Shown here: positions 9,060-17,652 of the stretch, in pieces
How positions within the stretch are numbered: the stretch's first letter is position 1
Layout: each line of letters starts with the position of its first letter
Source: JAXGMQ01 sp040768585
GTDB taxonomy: Bacteria; Caldisericota; Caldisericia; JAAYUI01
DNA length: 64,000 bases
Reading direction: 5' to 3'
NCBI GenBank assembly: GCA_040768585.1
Contig: JAXGMQ010000001.1
Location: 1,364,001 to 1,428,000 of the forward strand
Program-made: the position numbers and the translations under genes
The notes under the pieces: model-generated
The model's input: only the letters and a program-made list of their open reading frames with translations
The model's database searches: none
Told to the model about the DNA's origin: nothing

Positions 9060-9621
9060 ACTGATTCTTGCGTCTGGTTCACCAAGAAGAAAAAAACTGT
9101 TGTCATTGCTTGGTGTTGATTTTGAATGTCAATCGTCTGATGTGTCCGAGGTAAAGCTTGACACACCGTATGAGACAGCCACAGAAAACGCCACCAGAAA
9201 AGCGCTTGTTGTGTCAGAGAAATTCCCGGACTCGCTCATAATGGCCGCTGATACGATTGTCGATGTCGATAACGTGCAAGTGGGTAAACCGGCTGACGAG
9301 AGCGATGCTGGAAGAATTTTAAGGATGCTCTCAGGCAAGGAGCATAGAGTCACAACCTGCGTTGCCATAGTAAAGGACGGCAAGCCACCAAAGACCGCTG
9401 TTTGTGAGACACAGGTGAAGTTTGCTAAACTCACCGATGATATCATCAAGCAATATGTAAGCAGCGTGGATGTGTCTGACAAAGCTGGCGCCTATGGCAT
9501 TCAAGACCATGGTTGGATGCTTGTCGAATGTGTCAAGGGTGATTTTTCAAACGTGATGGGTTTGCCACTGACAGCGACAATGAGGCTACTAAGGCTTGCA
9601 CATGAGGATGGACTCATTTAG
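9049..9621 (+). CDS. maf: Maf-family nucleotide pyrophosphatase
   Basis: A 190-residue Maf/HAM1-like house-cleaning enzyme that hydrolyses non-canonical or methylated nucleoside triphosphates such as dTTP/UTP analogues. The N-terminal signature is ASGSPRRKKLLSLLG. ADTIVDVDNVQVGKP and GKEHRVTTCVAIV are the conserved active-site strands, and DKAGAYGIQDHG is the C-terminal motif. The length is standard. It overlaps the upstream radical SAM gene and is followed 14 nt later by minC; maf often sits beside shape and division genes. The start is the ATG at 9049, inside the end of the previous gene. Confidence 0.93.
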   Translation: MNVKLILASGSPRRKKLLSLLGVDFECQSSDVSEVKLDTPYETATENATRKALVVSEKFPDSLIMAADTIVDVDNVQVGKPADESDAGRILRMLSGKEHRVTTCVAIVKDGKPPKTAVCETQVKFAKLTDDIIKQYVSSVDVSDKAGAYGIQDHGWMLVECVKGDFSNVMGLPLTATMRLLRLAHEDGLI

Positions 9622-9624
9622 AAT
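9596..9624 (+). promoter_or_regulatory. Possible internal promoter for minC
   Basis: TTGCAC (9596-9601), 17 nt, TAGAAT (9619-9624) overlap the maf stop codon and lie 11 nt before the minC ATG. A start there would leave a leader of roughly 5 nt. minC has no ribosome binding site. Confidence 0.35.
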
Positions 9625-9635
9625 CTAGGCTTAGT

Positions 9636-10334
9636 ATGGCAAGAAAGAAAACACCAGAAGAAGCTGTTGCGATAAGGGGCGGGCTCGAGGGGATCACCGT
9701 TGTCCTTGATGATGAGTATCCCATGCAAACCCTTTTTAATATGCTCGAAAAACGAGTGCGTGCTAATAAGAAATTCTTCACAGAGAGCGCTATCAAGGTA
9801 AACCTTAGGAGCAGGAATTTTGAGAAGAGCGAGTTTGAGTACATCAAAGGCGTTCTCAAATATAAGTTTGATGTTGATGTTTTGACATCCACTCCCCCAA
9901 TGGGTGCTGGCTCAGTTTCGACTCCAGAGAAACACGTCGAAATCCTGGAAAAGCCAGCCCACCAGCCGCAGCAGCTTGTGACTCAATCCAAATCCATAGC
10001 ACCATCGTCAGGTTGCAAGGTTGTTACCCACACCTTGAGAGCTGGGCAGATGGTAGAGTCTGAATCTGATATCGTTGTTTTGGGTGATGTGAATCCAGGC
10101 GCCGAGGTCAAGGCTGGGAAAAATGTTTTCATCTATGGCATACTGCGCGGTAGGGTCACAGCTGGCGCAAACGGAGAGCCAGGCGCGTATGTTGTTGCTC
10201 TTGACTTTGAACCTGTGCAGCTTCGCATCGGCACGAAGGTAGCGACCTCTCCAGCCTCTGGCATGAAACGCGAACTCAAACCCCAAAAGGCGTATCTGCA
10301 CGAAAACTCGATTGTTGTGGAGTTTTTGAGATAA
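9636..10334 (+). CDS. minC: Septum site-determining protein MinC
   Basis: A 232-residue division inhibitor that blocks FtsZ assembly away from midcell. The N-terminal domain (1-100) has the MinC fold with ITVVLDDEYPMQTLFNMLEKRV. A Pro/Gln linker follows (about 100-125). The C-terminal domain is the glycine-rich right-handed beta-helix: LRAGQMVESESDIVVLGDV, then NPGAEVKAG and GILRGRVTAGANG. No minD or minE is seen next to it, which is unusual because minC and minD normally travel together. It is the last gene of the sudB operon. Confidence 0.92.
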   Translation: MARKKTPEEAVAIRGGLEGITVVLDDEYPMQTLFNMLEKRVRANKKFFTESAIKVNLRSRNFEKSEFEYIKGVLKYKFDVDVLTSTPPMGAGSVSTPEKHVEILEKPAHQPQQLVTQSKSIAPSSGCKVVTHTLRAGQMVESESDIVVLGDVNPGAEVKAGKNVFIYGILRGRVTAGANGEPGAYVVALDFEPVQLRIGTKVATSPASGMKRELKPQKAYLHENSIVVEFLR

Positions 10335-10503
10335 TTAATATTTGTATCTAAGTAAACCTTTTTCTGTTGAAAACCAACCCTGATTGGCTGGTTAAGCCAT
10401 GCATCAAAAAAGAAGGCAGTGTTCTGTACCTTTTTGAATTTGTTAACTTACGCATACTTAGTCCTCTTTTGCCAATGAGGTTTTCTATTGAGATTAAAAC
10501 ACA
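10335..10503. other. Short A+T-rich spacer without gene
   Basis: Nothing recognisable lies between minC and the MITE-like element: no clear hairpin with T-run and no ORF with a ribosome binding site. Confidence 0.5.
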
Positions 10504-10732
10504 ATCCCTCACCCCTAGCCCCTCTCCCTTACTGTAAGGGAGAGGGGAGATGTAAGCCCAATGTTTTCAATTGTAGTAGAGGGGAGTGTGTATACCCAAT
10601 TCTTTTTCATAAGGTAGAAGAAGGAAATGTATATCGACCAGAGTCATTTTATAAAAAGAAAAAAGATTTGGTGGTATTGCGAAACAAAACTCCCTCTCCT
10701 CCCAAGGAGGAGAGGGTTGGGGTGAGGAGGAT
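10504..10732 (+). mobile_element. MITE-like element with terminal hairpins
   Basis: About 229 bp with ends that are inverted relative to each other: CCCTCACCCC at the left and GGGGTGAGG at the right. Inside each end is a perfect palindrome: 10519-10547 (CCCCTCTCCCTTAC and its complement) and 10692-10716 (CCCTCTCCTCC, loop CAA, GGAGGAGAGGG). The interior is A+T-rich and non-coding. A second copy in opposite orientation lies at 39224-39454. No transposase is present, so movement would need an enzyme supplied elsewhere. The family is not one I can name. Confidence 0.7.
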
Positions 10733-10821
10733 TCTTCGATAGGGTTAAGTTGACATTCTCTGTCAAACCTCTTTGAGCATCTAAACGCCGACATTCTGTC
10801 TACTTATTTAGGATAAAAACC

Positions 10822-13800
10822 CTATGGAGATGGAGTATACCGTATGTAAATCCTTTTCCCATCTGGAATCCATTCAATAGCGGCGCCAGTTACGTCTGAG
10901 AAGAATCTGATCGGCACCATGGTGTGTCCATCAATAATAGTAGGTGGTGGGTCAACTGTTTTGGTTTCGCTAATTCGATCCCTTGTGACCTCTACTTTTG
11001 TGTCTCCTGGCTTGATGCTAATTTCGAGCGAGTCCTTAACAAGCGTTATAGTTCTTGTTACTGCATCCCACACAACCTTGAAACCGAAGGTCTCTGTCAC
11101 AAATCGAAGCGGGACAAGCGACCTTCCGGCCACAACCGTTGGGGCTTTCTCAAGTATCGTCTCAATTCCATTGATTGTGGCAGTCGTTGAATCAATTGCC
11201 AGATAGATGTGGAGGTCGACAGCTACATTCTTTGGCTCATCAAGCAGCTCATACGCAAACCCGAAATAGTCAGAGAGAACATCCAAGGAGAGGTAGTCAA
11301 CTCCACCGTACGTGACATAAGGGGCTTTGTCTACCGACTTTGCCCAGCTTCTGCCTTCGGTTTTGTTGGTAACCTCGTATGATTTGTCGTTGAGCCTAAG
11401 TTTTAGGGAATAGATGTCATTTTCGATTATTATTTCATCTTTAGCAGAATCACTTTGTGACTTCCCACCCAAAATCTCGGTGAAGTCATTGAGGCTCAGA
11501 TATGTAGTATCATCAATCTGGATTGACTCATTTTTGAGTTGGTATTGGTCATCGCAGATTGTGGCGGTTTTGTTGAAAGAACGGAGTTGGAGAAGAGTTG
11601 AATATGGTTTGCTTGGCTGTATTCCAGAAATTTCAGTCTGTAATCTGACATCAAAAAACCACTCTACAACATCAATTGGTACTACAATGTGACATTGAAC
11701 AATTTCAGAAATATAAGGCATCGGGATTGGAGTTTTAATATTTTCAAATCCCTTATATTGGTAATATGCCATTCTCGTCCCCACAGTTATTGTTAAAATC
11801 ATAGTGTCATATTCAATGATTAGTTGATCTCCATCCACTTTAATCTCTATTGATTCTGGTGCCAATTGCCTAATAAATTCAATATCAAGCATCAAAGTTC
11901 CGTTGTCAGTGACATAACAAATAAAATCTATCGGTTTCTCCACCCCGTCTATCGTCACTGTATTCTTGTTGAAATCAAAATGAATTTCAATTTCTTCTTT
12001 TCCTGGGGTGACCGGTTTGCCCTCGCTGTCATGAAGCTCAATCACAAGCTCAATATCAAAAGCGTCAGCGATTGATTCAAGTGGTACAAACAGGAGTCCA
12101 CCTTTGACGGTTGGAGCGCACTTGAGTTCATAGTTAATTCTCGTGCATGTGCTCACAATCTCGATTGTTGCGGTTTTGCTGTCCTTTGCTATGTGTAGTC
12201 TTCTGTTACCCCGCACGATGGTTGTGATGTCAGCTTCGCCTTCGATTCTGTTGCTGTCTATGCTCAGGATTTTGCAGGTGGAGATTAGGTCTGTAACTAC
12301 CACTCCGTCATCTGTGATTTGCGGTGGGGATGTAAGCTCGATATCGAGTTGACCGACCGTTGCTTTGGTGGACTCAAGTTCAAGACTCACTCTCAAGCCG
12401 GTGTTTGAGGGTGGAACGTTCCCCTTTCTGACAATAACTGGGATTTCATATGTCGCGTCGATGGATTTGATGGTGATGGCAGACCTGTGTTCTCCGTCTG
12501 GCAGGTTCTTGGTGATAGCTTGCACCTCAAGCGCAACTTCGTTGACAAACGAATCGCTGTTGCAATATATCCATTCCGCCTGTGGAAGAATCTCCCCATA
12601 AAACTCTGTTTGTCCCATGTTCTTGATGTTTATTGTCTGGGGTTCGCCCATGGTGTCTCCCTCAAAGATGAGTTTGTATTTCGAGAACAGAAGCTTTGGG
12701 GGTGAAAGCGGAACATCAACTTTCACGCCAATTTTTGCCGTTCCTGCGTTTGTCTCAACCGTGATGGTGCAAGAATTGGCTACGCCAGGCTTGAGCATCT
12801 CCTTGAAAGCCTGGCATTTGACAGTGACAGGTGTCTCGGTGAAGCTCATTGGAGTGAATGAAACCCAGTCACAGTCGGCGCTGATTGTGCCTTCGAGCGG
12901 CAAGTCGCCCTCGTTTTCTATCGTGAACTCAAACTCCTTTGGGGTGTTTTCTGTGAATTTGCCAAGATCGATACCTAACGTTGAAAGCTTGAGCTTAGCT
13001 GGTTTTTTAGGTTGGTCTGGCGGCTCATCTGGAGGGGTGTTTGGGTCTTTCCCAACCTCGAACATCAGAAATGCCGGTGAATGAAGATAGGCGCTGGAGT
13101 TGCCTATGCCGCTGCTACCTGGATGAACATAGACACAGTATTTGTTTTCATATGAGAGTGTCTTTTTGGGTTTGATAACGAGAGTGTTGCCGTCGAGTTC
13201 AACATCAGATGGGTATACATTGCCAGTTTGGTCGATGATGTCGCAACTTCCAGTATTTTCGAGATGTACACCATTTGAGAATGAAATCTTCAACTCGGAG
13301 GGTGGCTCGTCGAAAACCTTGCCAAGAGGAGTGTTATACTCCTCTGCCTCGAGGCATCCGTTGCTCCAACTCGCTCCCTGATAGATCTGATGGTTTTTCA
13401 TCGACTCGACTACAAAAACACCATACACATTTTCCCAGTCGACAGATTTTGGGATATTCCAGTTGAGCTCAAACGTCTTTACAGAAAAATCGTCCATGGT
13501 AAATGAAGTACCAGTCGCACCTGGCTTTATATCGCGGCATACCCAACCATATTTTCTGCCGTTTACTCGGACTTTGTTCTCGCAAACCATGAACGTGTAG
13601 TCAATCTCATCAGGCACCCCCATCCAACCCAAAACCGTAGCCTTGAGCGAGAGATGGTCCTCTTGAATCTCACCCGTTAGGTGGATCAGGAATGGGGACT
13701 TCTTGCCTCTGATGTATTCAATCTTTTCCTCATATCTGTCGGCAACATCGGGAGTTCCCCCTTGATGGTATGTGTTGCCTGAGAAGATGACGGTTGGTGT

Positions 13801-14082
13801 TGCGATAACACCATATTTGCCCATTCTTACAAGACTCTCGTTTGACATCAGACTATCATTGTAGTGATGGCTAACAATAACCAATTCTGATTCCCCATAA
13901 TCGTTTTCTATTCGGGAAAGAGCGTTCTCTGCATAGGGACAATAGCCACACCACGTGGCAGTCTCCAGCTCCGCAACGCAAGCCTTTGGGAAGCCGATTT
14001 GAGCCGCACTTGACGCCTGACTTGGTGTAACTGGTAACCAAGATAAACAAAATAGAAAACACAAGAATAACCTAAGTCGCAT
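10822..14082 (-). CDS. Secreted protein: Omp28-like thioredoxin domain, Ig-like domains, copper amine oxidase-N stalk domains
   Basis: A 1,086-residue exported protein. A signal peptide (RLRLFLCFLFCLSWLPVTP) is followed by a thioredoxin-fold domain of the Omp28 type with TATWCGYCPYAE (C45, C48) and ATPTVIFSGN. Two or three immunoglobulin-like modules resembling BACON/ASPM-type repeats follow (about 370-560; for example LDLGKFTENTPKEFEFTIEN-like strands). The C-terminal half has at least three copper amine oxidase N-like stalk domains, recognised by TVVAGRSLVPLRFV and TIIDGHTMVPIRFF. Such domains usually help anchor or space proteins at the surface. The overall design is shared with the protein at 52920-58592. 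The start has no Shine-Dalgarno sequence but a perfect TATAAT 6 nt away. Confidence 0.85.
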   Translation of the reverse strand: MRLRLFLCFLFCLSWLPVTPSQASSAAQIGFPKACVAELETATWCGYCPYAENALSRIENDYGESELVIVSHHYNDSLMSNESLVRMGKYGVIATPTVIFSGNTYHQGGTPDVADRYEEKIEYIRGKKSPFLIHLTGEIQEDHLSLKATVLGWMGVPDEIDYTFMVCENKVRVNGRKYGWVCRDIKPGATGTSFTMDDFSVKTFELNWNIPKSVDWENVYGVFVVESMKNHQIYQGASWSNGCLEAEEYNTPLGKVFDEPPSELKISFSNGVHLENTGSCDIIDQTGNVYPSDVELDGNTLVIKPKKTLSYENKYCVYVHPGSSGIGNSSAYLHSPAFLMFEVGKDPNTPPDEPPDQPKKPAKLKLSTLGIDLGKFTENTPKEFEFTIENEGDLPLEGTISADCDWVSFTPMSFTETPVTVKCQAFKEMLKPGVANSCTITVETNAGTAKIGVKVDVPLSPPKLLFSKYKLIFEGDTMGEPQTINIKNMGQTEFYGEILPQAEWIYCNSDSFVNEVALEVQAITKNLPDGEHRSAITIKSIDATYEIPVIVRKGNVPPSNTGLRVSLELESTKATVGQLDIELTSPPQITDDGVVVTDLISTCKILSIDSNRIEGEADITTIVRGNRRLHIAKDSKTATIEIVSTCTRINYELKCAPTVKGGLLFVPLESIADAFDIELVIELHDSEGKPVTPGKEEIEIHFDFNKNTVTIDGVEKPIDFICYVTDNGTLMLDIEFIRQLAPESIEIKVDGDQLIIEYDTMILTITVGTRMAYYQYKGFENIKTPIPMPYISEIVQCHIVVPIDVVEWFFDVRLQTEISGIQPSKPYSTLLQLRSFNKTATICDDQYQLKNESIQIDDTTYLSLNDFTEILGGKSQSDSAKDEIIIENDIYSLKLRLNDKSYEVTNKTEGRSWAKSVDKAPYVTYGGVDYLSLDVLSDYFGFAYELLDEPKNVAVDLHIYLAIDSTTATINGIETILEKAPTVVAGRSLVPLRFVTETFGFKVVWDAVTRTITLVKDSLEISIKPGDTKVEVTRDRISETKTVDPPPTIIDGHTMVPIRFFSDVTGAAIEWIPDGKRIYIRYTPSP

Positions 14083-14088
14083 GGTCTA

Positions 14089-14117
14089 ATTATATCTTTG
14101 TATAGGTATCGGTTCAA
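14089..14117 (-). promoter_or_regulatory. Consensus promoter 6 nt from start (leaderless type)
   Basis: Minus strand TTGAAC (14117-14112), a 17-nt spacer, perfect TATAAT (14094-14089), then TAGACC and the ATG at 14082. Confidence 0.75.
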
Positions 14118-14123
14118 CTTTCC

Positions 14124-14152
14124 TTGAAAAACAGACCTCTCCAACATACTGT
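14124..14152 (+). promoter_or_regulatory. Promoter 8 nt from lipoprotein start (leaderless type)
   Basis: TTGAAA (14124-14129), 17 nt, TACTGT (14147-14152), then GGTTTGAC and the ATG at 14161. It is divergent from the promoter at 14089-14117, with only 6 bp between the two -35 boxes. Confidence 0.55.
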
Positions 14153-14160
14153 GGTTTGAC

Positions 14161-15000
14161 ATGAAGAGAATACTGATTTTTGTTGCCCTTGTGGCAATCC
14201 TTGCAGGTTGTGGTGGCAAATCGCCAACGGCTGTTGTTTCAAGTGTTGATGAATCACTCTATCCGGATGGAGCGGAAGCCACGTACATGATATTCATGCA
14301 GGACTCCTACATCGGTGACACGGTCTACACATTCACCCACGATGAAATAGATGGTGAAAAGGTTCTTCGAATCTCGAACAAATCTGAGTATGACTACACT
14401 GATGAGCAACATAAACTCTCATACAGTATTGCCTCAGAAGGTGAAGTGGTTGTTAGCTTCAAGGATTGGAAGCCAGTCTCATCAAGCTATTCGCTAAGTT
14501 GGGACGGAGATGTCTCAGGGTGGCACAAGACATCCTCTGACTATGGCGAGGGGATAGTCAAATGGACAGAGGAAACTCCAGCAGGCTCAAGGTCAAGTGA
14601 TGTCGAGTTTGTTCAGACATTTGCTGGCGAGGAATATCTTGATGATGATGAGATTATCTGGCACGCTCCAACGCTTGGCTACGAGAAGGACAAAAAGAAA
14701 CTCTTCACATTCTTTGCCAACCGCTCGGGGCTCCCTCTCCAGGGACTTATCTGGATGGGTGGAGAACACGATATCGAGGCTGCGGGTAAGAAGTACCACA
14801 CGTGGGCAGCGGGTATCAGAGCAAATGAGATTGTCCAGAAACTCTGGTATGACTTTGAAACGGGGAGAGTGGTCAGGTATGAGCAGGACAATGGTTTCAT
14901 GTCATACCCAGACCCAGCATCAACTGAGGCAGCCAACCTCGAAACCTACAAGGCGACCTATGCCATGGTGCTCAAGGAGTGGAAGAACCCAGAGGAGTAG
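14161..15000 (+). CDS. Lipoprotein of unknown function
   Basis: A 279-residue exported lipoprotein. The signal peptide MKRILIFVALVAILAGC ends in a lipobox with Cys17, so it should be lipidated and anchored on the outer face of the membrane. The mature part is rich in Trp, Tyr and acidic residues and looks beta-rich (DTVYTFTHDEIDGEKVLRIS, KSSSYSLSWDG-like strands). That recalls DUF3108-type lipid-binding beta-barrel proteins, but no motif confirms it. It is transcribed divergently from the Omp28-like/stalk protein and is followed 4 nt later by ogt, a probable co-transcript of unrelated function. Confidence 0.75.
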   Translation: MKRILIFVALVAILAGCGGKSPTAVVSSVDESLYPDGAEATYMIFMQDSYIGDTVYTFTHDEIDGEKVLRISNKSEYDYTDEQHKLSYSIASEGEVVVSFKDWKPVSSSYSLSWDGDVSGWHKTSSDYGEGIVKWTEETPAGSRSSDVEFVQTFAGEEYLDDDEIIWHAPTLGYEKDKKKLFTFFANRSGLPLQGLIWMGGEHDIEAAGKKYHTWAAGIRANEIVQKLWYDFETGRVVRYEQDNGFMSYPDPASTEAANLETYKATYAMVLKEWKNPEE

Positions 15001-15004
15001 CGTC

Positions 15005-15457
15005 TTGTCAATAAAGTCTGTTTTTTTCACTGACCCATACTGGTTCTCCTGTGAGGATGAGGATGGTTTTCTGGTTAGACTCTTGCCAACTGAATTCAGG
15101 GAGGAGCAGATAAATTCTGATCTTGCCAGGGAAGTGAAAAAACAGCTTACAGAATATCTTGAGAGTGTGAGGAAGGTCTTTGACCTTCCTCTTAAGTTTT
15201 ATGGAACGCCCTTCAAAAAAGACGTCTGGGAGGCGACTCGCAAAGTGCTTTATGGTGAAACAGCCACCTATTCCGATGTTGCAGACATAAGCGGACATCC
15301 AGGCGCGCAGAGGGCTGTTGGTAACGCCCTTCATGTGAGCCCGATTCTGATAATCGTCCCCTGCCATAGGGTGGTTGCTGCAAGTCACGCCGGGAACTAT
15401 GCCTACGGCATGGGTATGAAGAAACATCTGTTGGAGTTGGAGAGGGATAACTCATAA
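15005..15457 (+). CDS. ogt: Methylated-DNA--[protein]-cysteine S-methyltransferase
   Basis: A 150-residue suicide DNA repair protein that transfers alkyl groups from O6-alkylguanine to its own cysteine. The active-site motif is IVPCHRVV. GETATYSDVADISGHPGAQRAVGNALHVSP is the DNA-binding helix-turn-helix region, and GMGMKKHLLELE closes the protein. The N-terminal domain is short, as in Ogt-type rather than Ada-type enzymes. The TTG at 15005 is chosen because AGAGGAG lies 7 nt upstream and residues before it overlap the lipoprotein gene in another frame. No ATG start fits. Confidence 0.88.
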   Translation: MSIKSVFFTDPYWFSCEDEDGFLVRLLPTEFREEQINSDLAREVKKQLTEYLESVRKVFDLPLKFYGTPFKKDVWEATRKVLYGETATYSDVADISGHPGAQRAVGNALHVSPILIIVPCHRVVAASHAGNYAYGMGMKKHLLELERDNS

Positions 15458-15820
15458 AAAGCGGGTCTGGTTTTTAAAAGCTTTTGATGAGGTAAGATTG
15501 TTAGGTGTTGTGCTTTTCTGGTTTCAGAATGTGTACCTCTCAGCAGGTATACCGATTGAATTTTTATGAAAGCAGCTTTTTATTCCCATATGATTTTAGT
15601 TTTTGTCGAAATTACCCAATGAACAGTAGCAACTGGTGACTGTTGATAAATAATCCAAGATCTCATTGCCACTCTTATTTGTAAAAACTCAAAAATCGCA
15701 GATAGAGTTCCCTGCCAAGGAATATCGAAAGACAAATAGGGGGGGAGACAAGAGATTTGATATTAGGGGTAAGAACCAAATAGAGTGGATCGAGTTTGGA
15801 TTGAATGCGCGTACAAAAAA
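15458..15820. other. Gene-free interval between convergent genes
   Basis: No ORF here has a ribosome binding site or recognisable protein. The only structured element is the terminator of the gene on the opposite strand, at its right border. Confidence 0.5.
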
Positions 15821-15850
15821 AGACCGTCGGCGCGTTTTTACCGACGGTCT
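15814..15850 (-). terminator. Strong intrinsic terminator for the gene at 15891-16403
   Basis: AGACCGTCGG (15821-15830) pairs perfectly with CCGACGGTCT (15841-15850). Read on the minus strand, the stem is followed by seven T residues (15820-15814). Confidence 0.9.
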
Positions 15851-15890
15851 CCATTGGCACTACTTAAAACACACACAAGCAAAGAGAGAA

Positions 15891-16403
15891 TTACAATGTA
15901 TATTCGAAAACGTACTTTCCGTCGTTTTCTAGAGTTGCTGTGATGTCACTCCTTTTTGGCATCTTGCCGAAATACTTCATGACACCCTCAGCAACACCGA
16001 TGTGGAAGCTTGGATTAAGGATGGATGTTGTCTCAATTTTTACAGTGCTGTCGTCGATGTAAGAAAGGTAATATACACCAATATCAGTGCCCTTGTTGTA
16101 AGCGCTATAGACGTCCTTCAGGTTTGCAAGAGCTTCCTTGAAATCGACCATGTAGTCCAGAAATCCAGTTGATTTTGAGAGCTCTGCAACGGTGCTTATG
16201 CCCACAGTTTTTGGGCCCCACTTGCTCGTTTTCTCAGCAAGAGCTGCCATGTATTTGTTGAAAGTATCGATTGGCACCCAGCTGTCATCCGAGATTGACG
16301 ATGGGTCAATTCCAGCCTTCTCCCTACAGTAGCTCTTATGTGCATCAGACGTCATTCTGTCGGCCATTTTTAGTACGATACCCATAATCTCAGTGTTTGC
16401 CAT
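15891..16403 (-). CDS. Soluble protein of unknown function
   Basis: A 170-residue cytosolic protein without signal peptide. It has a helical N-terminal half (IMGIVLKMADRMTSDAHKSYCREKAG, then a helix containing YMAALAEKTSKW) and a C-terminal beta/alpha part ending in NPSFHIGVAEGVMKYFGKMPKRSDI and YVFEYTL. The layout of a sensory-like alpha domain with a 'pKRs' segment near the end recalls haem-NO-binding-associated or V4R-like ligand domains, but I cannot support a family call. AAGGAGT lies before the start and a strong terminator follows, so it is a monocistronic, well-defined gene. Confidence 0.75.
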   Translation of the reverse strand: MANTEIMGIVLKMADRMTSDAHKSYCREKAGIDPSSISDDSWVPIDTFNKYMAALAEKTSKWGPKTVGISTVAELSKSTGFLDYMVDFKEALANLKDVYSAYNKGTDIGVYYLSYIDDSTVKIETTSILNPSFHIGVAEGVMKYFGKMPKRSDITATLENDGKYVFEYTL

Positions 16404-16643
16404 ATCTGTTTACTCCTTTTCAAAGTATGACTTGATACTATGAGCATTCCCAATAGCGTAAATTAAACAACAGTTAACAAAAAACCAAATACTACTGATT
16501 GGTAGAAAAGTCAGATATAGCGTTATCAAATGCCAATATATAAATAGAATTTAATATTATTCATAAATAATTGAAACGACTACTAGATACAAATCGAGGT
16601 GATAATCCAAGTGAGTCAAACGTATAAAAAATCGTTTTGTCTA

Positions 16644-16672
16644 TTGTCAAAAGTGAGTGTTTTGATTAAAAT
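16644..16672 (+). promoter_or_regulatory. Promoter 8 nt from the channel start (leaderless type)
   Basis: TTGTCA (16644-16649), 17 nt, TAAAAT (16667-16672), then GACACACC and the GTG start at 16681. No Shine-Dalgarno sequence is present. Confidence 0.6.
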
Positions 16673-16680
16673 GACACACC

Positions 16681-17544
16681 GTGGGTTCAAAATTAGCTCG
16701 CATCAAATATCGAATTTATGAGATACTGGAAAAGGGCAAACCAGATGATAAAGCCAGCATAATTTTCGATTGGTTCATTATAATTCTTGTTGGATTGAAC
16801 GTGTTTGCATTAATAATCGAGACAACTCAAAACCTGAGTACGGGCGCCCAGAATTTCCTGGGTCTTTTTGATTTTGTCTCTGTGATGATTTTTTCTGTTG
16901 AATACCTGCTCAGAGTTTGGACGATAACCTGCAACCCAACCTATTCACACCCAATAAAGGGCAGACTCGCATATGCTATGTCGTTTATGGCGCTTGTTGA
17001 TTTTGGCGCAATCCTCCCATTTTATTTGCATTTTGCTCTATCCAAGACAGCCATTGATTTGAGGTTCATAAGAATACTCCGAATGCTGAGAATCTTCCGT
17101 ATTCTCAAACTCGGTAGGTACTCAAACTCAATCAAAATGCTTGGACTCGTTCTCAAAAGAAAGGCGTCAGACCTCATCATCGCTGTTTCGATCGTTGTTG
17201 TTCTGTTGGTTTTAGCTGCGTCCATCCTGTTCTATGTTGAGTCTGGTGCAGGGGTTGAGTTGACGGGCGACCCAAACCACTTTGCCAGCATTCCCGAAGC
17301 TCTCTGGTGGGCGATATGCACACTCACAACAATCGGCTATGGTGACATGGTTCCTGTCACTGTCCTTGGGAGGATATTGACCTCACTCATCGCCATCCTC
17401 TCCATTGGACTTGTGGCATTACCCGCTGCGATGTTGGTGTCCGGCTATCAAGAGGTGATGGAGCAATTCAAGAAACAAAAGATCGTCCGAAGACCATCTA
17501 AAGGGCAATACTCTACTTCTGGGAAAATTAAACGAAAATGGTAA
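16681..17544 (+). CDS. Voltage-gated-type potassium channel (6 TM)
   Basis: A 287-residue inner-membrane ion channel. Six hydrophobic segments run from about residue 25 to 260. S4 is arginine-rich with Arg every third residue (LRFIRILRMLRIFRILKLGR). The pore helix and selectivity filter are LWWAICTLTTIGYGDMVPVT, the K+-channel TxGYG motif. The final helix ends in VALPAAMLVSGYQEVMEQFKK and a short basic tail follows, with no RCK domain. It should carry K+ and sense voltage. The gene starts with GTG 8 nt after a good -10 box. It is followed by the NfeD/flotillin pair, which may be separate. Confidence 0.92.
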   Translation: MGSKLARIKYRIYEILEKGKPDDKASIIFDWFIIILVGLNVFALIIETTQNLSTGAQNFLGLFDFVSVMIFSVEYLLRVWTITCNPTYSHPIKGRLAYAMSFMALVDFGAILPFYLHFALSKTAIDLRFIRILRMLRIFRILKLGRYSNSIKMLGLVLKRKASDLIIAVSIVVVLLVLAASILFYVESGAGVELTGDPNHFASIPEALWWAICTLTTIGYGDMVPVTVLGRILTSLIAILSIGLVALPAAMLVSGYQEVMEQFKKQKIVRRPSKGQYSTSGKIKRKW

Positions 17545-17652
17545 AATGGGGTCTAAATCGTTGGACGAAGAGGACGGGTTTAAGCGTGTCTCTTGCGTTC
17601 TTTTTTAGATTCGCAGCAGCTGCAGATGAATGTTGTGAAAGGCGGAACAGGC

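Noticed and set aside
15666..15932. An 88-codon plus-strand reading frame
   Set aside because: It crosses the strong terminator of the opposite gene, contains its inverted repeat as codons, and has no start signal.
17593..17652. Upstream starts for the NfeD-like gene
   Set aside because: Residues before 17653 show no TM or family similarity and the ribosome site fits only 17653.
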